Assembly (NCBI GenBank): GCA_008508345.1
Contig: QNGE01001335.1
Coordinates: forward strand, 90,673 to 154,672
Reading direction: 5' to 3'
DNA: 64,000 nt
Source: Paragonimus westermani
Taxonomy: Eukaryota > Platyhelminthes > Trematoda > Plagiorchiida > Troglotrematidae
A program made the position numbers and the translations under genes. Shown here in pieces: positions 59,101-64,000 of the stretch (position 1 is its first letter; each line of letters begins with the position of its first letter). Under the pieces are notes generated by a model, which was not told the DNA's origin, searched no databases, and saw only the letters and a list, made by a program, of their open reading frames with translations.

Positions 59101-61741
59101 CAGTAAGATTGTGTCTAGGACAAGAACGCAATAAAAGACGGGCATATTGCGCGTTTCCGAGGGGTATGTTGTTTTGAAGTCGGTGGCTGACGACTGTACC
59201 GATTTAAGCCCGAGAGTTCTGATAGCCTTTCATACAACCGAGTGGATAACGGAGAGTATTCGTTTACTATATACATTTCCGGAAGCTTTAAACACGTTCA
59301 AAACATATAGCACTGAAGCACTTCTTTCTGCACGAACATTACTTCACCTGTCATTAGGTCTGAGGTTTGCTGATTGGCATCATTAATAACGCAGTCAGGG
59401 ATGTTCATCCATCAGGCATGCACCACTGGAGATAAGTTACATTGTAAAATGTTGTATAACCTTTGAATACGTTGAAATAATCTGCTCTCTCAGCTACAAT
59501 GTGCTTTTTGAATCACTTGACTCACCTGCATTTGCAAATGAACTGAGCAGCAAAGTGATTGACGTTCGTTGATGGTGCACGTGTCGAGAGAATGAACCCA
59601 ACAGATCACAAGCACTTGTCAGGTTATTGATGGGTACACCCAATAGGACCGACAACAGCACTGTCCATTCTTGAACATAACTACCCGAGGTTGTACGGGG
59701 ACATTAAGTCCTTCGCATACCTGATGCTTCACAACGTAAGCTTAGGTTTTCTTTATTTCATGAGCCTCCACGTCATTTGAATAGAAGGAATAGTCACTGT
59801 GTATCATGATAGTTGTTCGCAACGAATGTTAACGTTCCCTTCTACGTGTATGCTGGCTTAAATGTTTTGAACACAGAGTTTTAAACATTTGCACTGCAAA
59901 CAGTGAACAAAAGTTGCTTCTCGAGTACAGATCAACGACAACCAACAATACCAATACTAATGATGGAAATTATTCATCAGGGATGCGTACTCGATGAACC
60001 TCACTATACAGAAGGCGGATGTTGGAATTTGAAGTCAATCGACCATTTCGGAACAAGCTGCGCTGCTTGACAGACCATTAAACATACACTACCTGCGCCG
60101 CCTTACTTTGAAAAGAATTCTAATGCCATCTAGGATCTTGTGGTAGATTGAATTTTTGTACGTCTTCTGTAAGTGCTCCCACATTGATCTACGGCCTACA
60201 TCGAGCCTCGAATAAACAGCGCAAATAGATCATAAACAAATGCAAACCACTAACGGAGATGAACCGAACTAATTTCACTTGAACACACTTATTCGGACAC
60301 ATCTCCGTTCACAAAACGCATCAATACGTTAGCAGACATGTCACGCAACGAGGCAAATTAGCTCACTGATATACATCAGAGTTATGGAGCAAAATTCACT
60401 GGCTACACAGAAGTCACTCTTTTGAGCGCGCTGGTGACCACGTCAGATGACAAATTAACCAGTGTATTCTAAATTAAAAGAGGGAGAGTTAATGTATAAC
60501 GTTGAAATGCACCGAAAGACGCGACTATCGCAAGTGAAGCATATACGGTCAGCTGAAACCCGTATCCTCTATATCACAAAAGAATAGTAACACACGCCCG
60601 AAATAATTGAGTCTGAGTGGGCTGAGAAATCATGCAACATCTCACTCATAATGGCCCAGCACGCCATGGGGTCACGCATTCCACCCATTTTTAAAAATAA
60701 CTGAAAATCCATCGTGACTCTGTCGTTCCTGTCTGAATTTGATACGTACAGGTGACAAGTGTACGCACAGTGTAACCGCTGGCTGAGTTTCTCTGGCAAG
60801 CAAATTCTAAAGCCACACACAGCTCTGAACTTTCAATACGTGACTACGTGATCAATCACGATCGTAAAAACAAAAAGCGACTTAAGATACGAAAAACTTT
60901 GCTGTGGGGTGTTTACACAACATGGGCCGCATAAATGCGCCAGGAAAAGCGCCGGTGATTGTTTAAAGTTGTGGCAGGTAAGACGTAGGCAAAATGTGAA
61001 GATTGACAGAAATACTATTGAGTAGAGACACTGAAAGATGAAACAGGCTAGGCAAGTTTCACCAAAATGTTTCATAAAGGAACAGCTACAATGGTCTTAA
61101 CGAAGCTAGATAAATAAACGTCAAGAATCTTTAACGGCATATTGCGTCAACCTAATCTGAACAAAGGGTAGTTCGGGTCACTAACACCTGGTCTACAGTT
61201 AACTCTGTGCATTCAGAGATTTTGACTGGACAAATCATACAACATAGCAAGATTTATTATGAAAATTCAGCCGGTAGTTTCGAGGACTGCTGTAGGACAT
61301 GAACCTGAGAATCACTTACTAATTTGTGTCCAAAGGGAAACAATCAAAATCAGATTGCAGAAACCCAAAACCAAGAACAGAAAATCATCTTTGTAGTGAT
61401 CAAACTATGTACGATACCCATGTAGTGACCGTTAAAACACGTGTAAGGTGTAACGGGGCAATTTTGTTTTCAGAAGCGCGCATCAGGCCACTGAGAGGGA
61501 AAATGGAAAGACAGTTTACGAAGCACACAAAATCAGGTTTGTAGAGTGATGGTGCGTACAATCCCGGCAGTAATCAAGTTTACGTAGCATAGACCACTCC
61601 AATGATGTCCGGTAAATTCTAAACACTCCGGTTGTACGCACAAAGCAATTGACGCATGGGGCAACAAAAGAACTTAAACAACTACACGACAAATACTAAC
61701 CCCGTAGACCCGATGGATGAAGGCTCCAAGTGCGAATACAC
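56129..61741. other. Long intron stretch of the model, nothing recognised
   Basis: About 5.6 kb with ORFs up to 114 codons on either strand, all within chance range. A GC-richer patch near 57770-57950 holds a 110-codon minus ORF (57918-57586) without splice support, and about 57181-57245 is a low-complexity ATAAGTAAAT-like run. Confidence 0.4.
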
Positions 61742-62366
61742 CTGATGATCGTCCGCTTGAGCTTCAATGAGACAAGATCCGGAAGTCGTGGGTGGATGAA
61801 TCAGACATTCTGGCGAACAAGATAGTGGTGATCCAAGGAGCCCAGGCTGCCACTGAGATGAACTCGTAACACCTGTGGACTCACGGTTCGGGCTGTATCG
61901 CTCTTGGTCACTAAATGTTTCACCCTCATCGGAATTAACGACAGAACGAGAGTACATATCGAGTTCAATGTAATCTTCCACATTACGGACTCGGTCAAGA
62001 TGAACCGGAGGGGAGGGTACTCGACTGCGCAGCACACGGCGGATGTTTGAATGAGAAGGTGAACAAGTTTGACTGAAAGCGATGGCTGTTGATGTCGTAC
62101 CTGAATCAATCCTATTTAAGCCATCAGTGTGCGGTGACTGGTTATTGCGGCTCCTAGGAGAGCGTCCTGAACAACGCGCCAGTGTTCTGAGGGAGAAAGA
62201 AGAGCTTGCCATGGGAACAGATAAAGGATGGGAGTTAAAGCCAGACGGGGCCAGATGATCAGCAGCGAGATAGGGCAACTGAGGGGCGTACAGCTCATCG
62301 GAGCCAAAGTCGTTCACTACAAAAAGAGGAACATCGAGGAAATTAATTTGGTGGGAAGTTCTTACT
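61742..62366 (-). CDS. Putative first recognised exon of the minus-strand host gene
   Basis: Strong acceptor (GTTCTTTCTCTGTATTTTCAG, minus strand, ending 62367). The frame is open for 625 bases to donor CAG/GTGTAT (61741 downward), ending in phase 0 as the next exon requires; an alternative donor GTTAGT lies at 61700, and an alternative acceptor (TTTTTGTAG) at 62317. The surrounding ORF is 350 codons, the longest in the window. The protein is Ser/Pro/Arg-rich with acidic patches (VEDYIELDMYSRS, SDEGETFSDQE), typical of a regulatory, phosphorylatable tail. The hydrophobic run just before the acceptor (SMVLIFLLFFLCIF) is the translated pyrimidine tract and not a membrane helix. Function unknown. 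Confidence 0.55.
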
Positions 62367-63248
62367 CTGAAAATACAGAGAAAGAACAACAGAAATATTA
62401 GGACCATGGAGATGAGTGAAGTAAGCGAATATTGGATATCTGAGTGAAAGTAACACACAAAATGACTGACGAATTTTCTAACAAACATATCGATGTTTTC
62501 TGCGACATACACCAAAGACCAGCCTGCGAACAGCGGAGTTCGTTGCACAAGAAATAGAGCAATAGGAGCAGCAGCACAGGCTGTCGAATGAGTTAAAAGG
62601 TTAGATGTAAATGTTACGTACTGAAAACAGTTCAGGTCCTGTTTGAAAATTATGGGATTTGAGCCGACGACGAAACGTCGGATGCCGCCACCGTTGCCAC
62701 TAGGTGCTTTCGAGTCACACAGGTCAGTACACAAGTCAACAGTTCAATAATTCGAGAAAATAGGTCGTTCACAATGCACTATGTGAAGTCGGCAACCAAT
62801 GATCTGCCGGCCTAACGTAAAACGTCACGCCCACCGGTCAAACACAATATCCTTCCCATAGTCGACGGTGTTAACACGTGCGACCAACTCTCCTCGAAAG
62901 TGAAGCGCGTAGGTAGAAAATTAGGAACCCACCTGATATGTGACCATTCAGGCGATATCCTGCATCTGATCTCATCCAGCTTTTCGCGTGATGAACGGAA
63001 ATAGTTACCACACTAAGCTGACGCAAGTACGACTCAACGAATTGGATACTGTTCCAGTAAAATGACCAGTATAGGCAGCTACTAATTTATTTTAACTATT
63101 GATTAGTGTTCCTGAAGTGTGTGATGTCGTGTCCTACGGGGTGATTTGAAATTGACGGAGAGACGCTTCAAATTTGACGATAAGGTCACTGGTTTCTTCT
63201 AAGCGGCATTAAGCCCACTATTAATAGTGCAAACAGATTTGTATCCTA
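62367..63248. other. Upstream intron or intergenic sequence, nothing recognised
   Basis: The open minus-strand frame extends to 62734, but splice signals suggest the exon begins at 62366. No start region or promoter identified. Confidence 0.35.
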
Positions 63249-64000
63249 CATCATCAACACCATCATAGACAGCAATACATCAGTGCTTCACGCCAATACC
63301 TAACTGCCACACAACCATGGAGAAAAAACAAACCCTGTGTAGGAAGAGAGGAAAAAAGAACGCGACGGGAAGAGACTTAACTACTGAAAATGACTACCTC
63401 CATATTCAAACATTCAACATCAAGGTGCCCACACTTTGCGAACAAACAACCGAGCTAAAAGTGAGAGTAAGGCGTCATCAGCGAGATAGCTTCCTTACGG
63501 CTGTCACTGCCTCGCACCATTAAATGCACTCACTTTACAGACAACTCGGACAAACAACGACAACATTCACGCCACTCAGCTCGATTAACCGCCATCTCAC
63601 CTAGAGTCTCCAACCACCGACTCTGTGAGTCGCGAGGACCCCAGCCCAGGAGACGAACACGACCCACAGTGGCCAATCCCTTCGTGAACGACTTCATTTC
63701 CCCACGCCAGGTCATTATCTGTCCACCTCGCATCTTACACCAGTCGGCCGCAGTGTCAGCGAACAGTGCTCGGTATGGAAGACGACTAGCTGGCATCCTT
63801 AATACATGACCTAACCATCTAAACCTGTGCAAACGTAGGGAGTGAACAAAAGAACTCGTTTGACAATCACTACCAAACACCCGCTTCCTAACCTCCTCGT
63901 TACTTGCACGCCGGTGCCACCCGATACGAGCGATTGAACGCAGACATCGGTGGTCAAATACTTCAAGACGGTTCACGTCTTCTACCCTGAGCGGCCAGGT
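63249..64000 (-). mobile_element. LINE 3' end, C-terminal protein tail intact, continues past the window
   Basis: The minus strand from 64000 to the stop at 63530 is open for about 156 codons. It shows the family's C-terminal tail: 'LEVFDHRCLRSIARIGW', 'HRFRWLGHVLRMPASRLPYRALF', 'LGWGPRDSQSRWLETLGEMA' and a final Trp/Cys stretch. No stop or shift interrupts it, unlike the other copies here, so this may be a younger insertion. The 3' untranslated part includes the 63255-63311 segment shared with 39666-39725 and ends in a GAT-like trinucleotide run near 63249. Reverse transcriptase and endonuclease would lie to the right of the window. Confidence 0.8.

Noticed and set aside
62380..62440. Strong hydrophobic helix in the 350-codon minus ORF
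   Set aside because: It is the translation of the pyrimidine tract and acceptor before 62366 and so probably intronic.

Overview
The window looks like animal (metazoan) genomic DNA rather than prokaryotic DNA. GC is moderate, there is a run of Ns, short ORFs are flanked by GT/AG splice signals, and fossil retrotransposons are dense. The mix of elements (Penelope-like elements with a GIY-YIG endonuclease, a Ty3/Gypsy element resembling the fluke CsRn1 type, one abundant LINE family with a recognisable C-terminal tail, tRNA-derived SINEs) suggests a flatworm, most likely a digenean fluke. That assignment is inference from element types, not a proven identification.

Host genes. The best candidate is a minus-strand gene spread over more than 36 kb. 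Its putative exons, in transcription order, are 62366-61742, 46507-46139, 37966-37150, 28158-27922, 26770-26618 and perhaps 25881-25711. Each is open in one frame, follows a pyrimidine-plus-AG acceptor and ends at a GT donor. Their intron phases join without conflict (0, 0, 1, 1, 1). The encoded protein is rich in Ser, Pro and Asn and I do not recognise it. Weaker plus-strand exon candidates lie at 6801-6962 (a transmembrane segment), 8503-8669, 45523-45737 and 49335-49517.

Mobile elements by region. 1-600: the 3' end of a Ty3/Gypsy element and the start of its LTR. 628-2715: a decayed Penelope-like element (reverse transcriptase plus GIY-YIG) between two inverted ~130-bp arms. 4376-4876: two head-to-head tRNA-derived SINEs inside one target-site duplication. 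15650-16040 and 33900-34440: two more Penelope-like fossils. 18615-19538: a LINE interrupted by a 376-base assembly gap. 31008-31196: a 158-bp retroposon with a 16-bp target-site duplication. 34781-35880 and 55019-56128: two practically identical LINE copies in opposite orientation. 39833-44889: a complete but defective Ty3/Gypsy element whose two LTRs differ at only 2 of 414 positions. 48.5-56.1 kb: overlapping LINE debris. 63249-64000: a LINE tail running off the window.

How it fits together: the putative minus-strand gene's introns carry most of the elements. The Ty3/Gypsy copy lies antisense in the second intron of the model, one LINE copy of the inverted pair is in the third and its mate in the first. 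Stretches outside these features contain only ORFs of the size expected by chance and are listed as such. All coordinates and identities were read by eye; no search was run.
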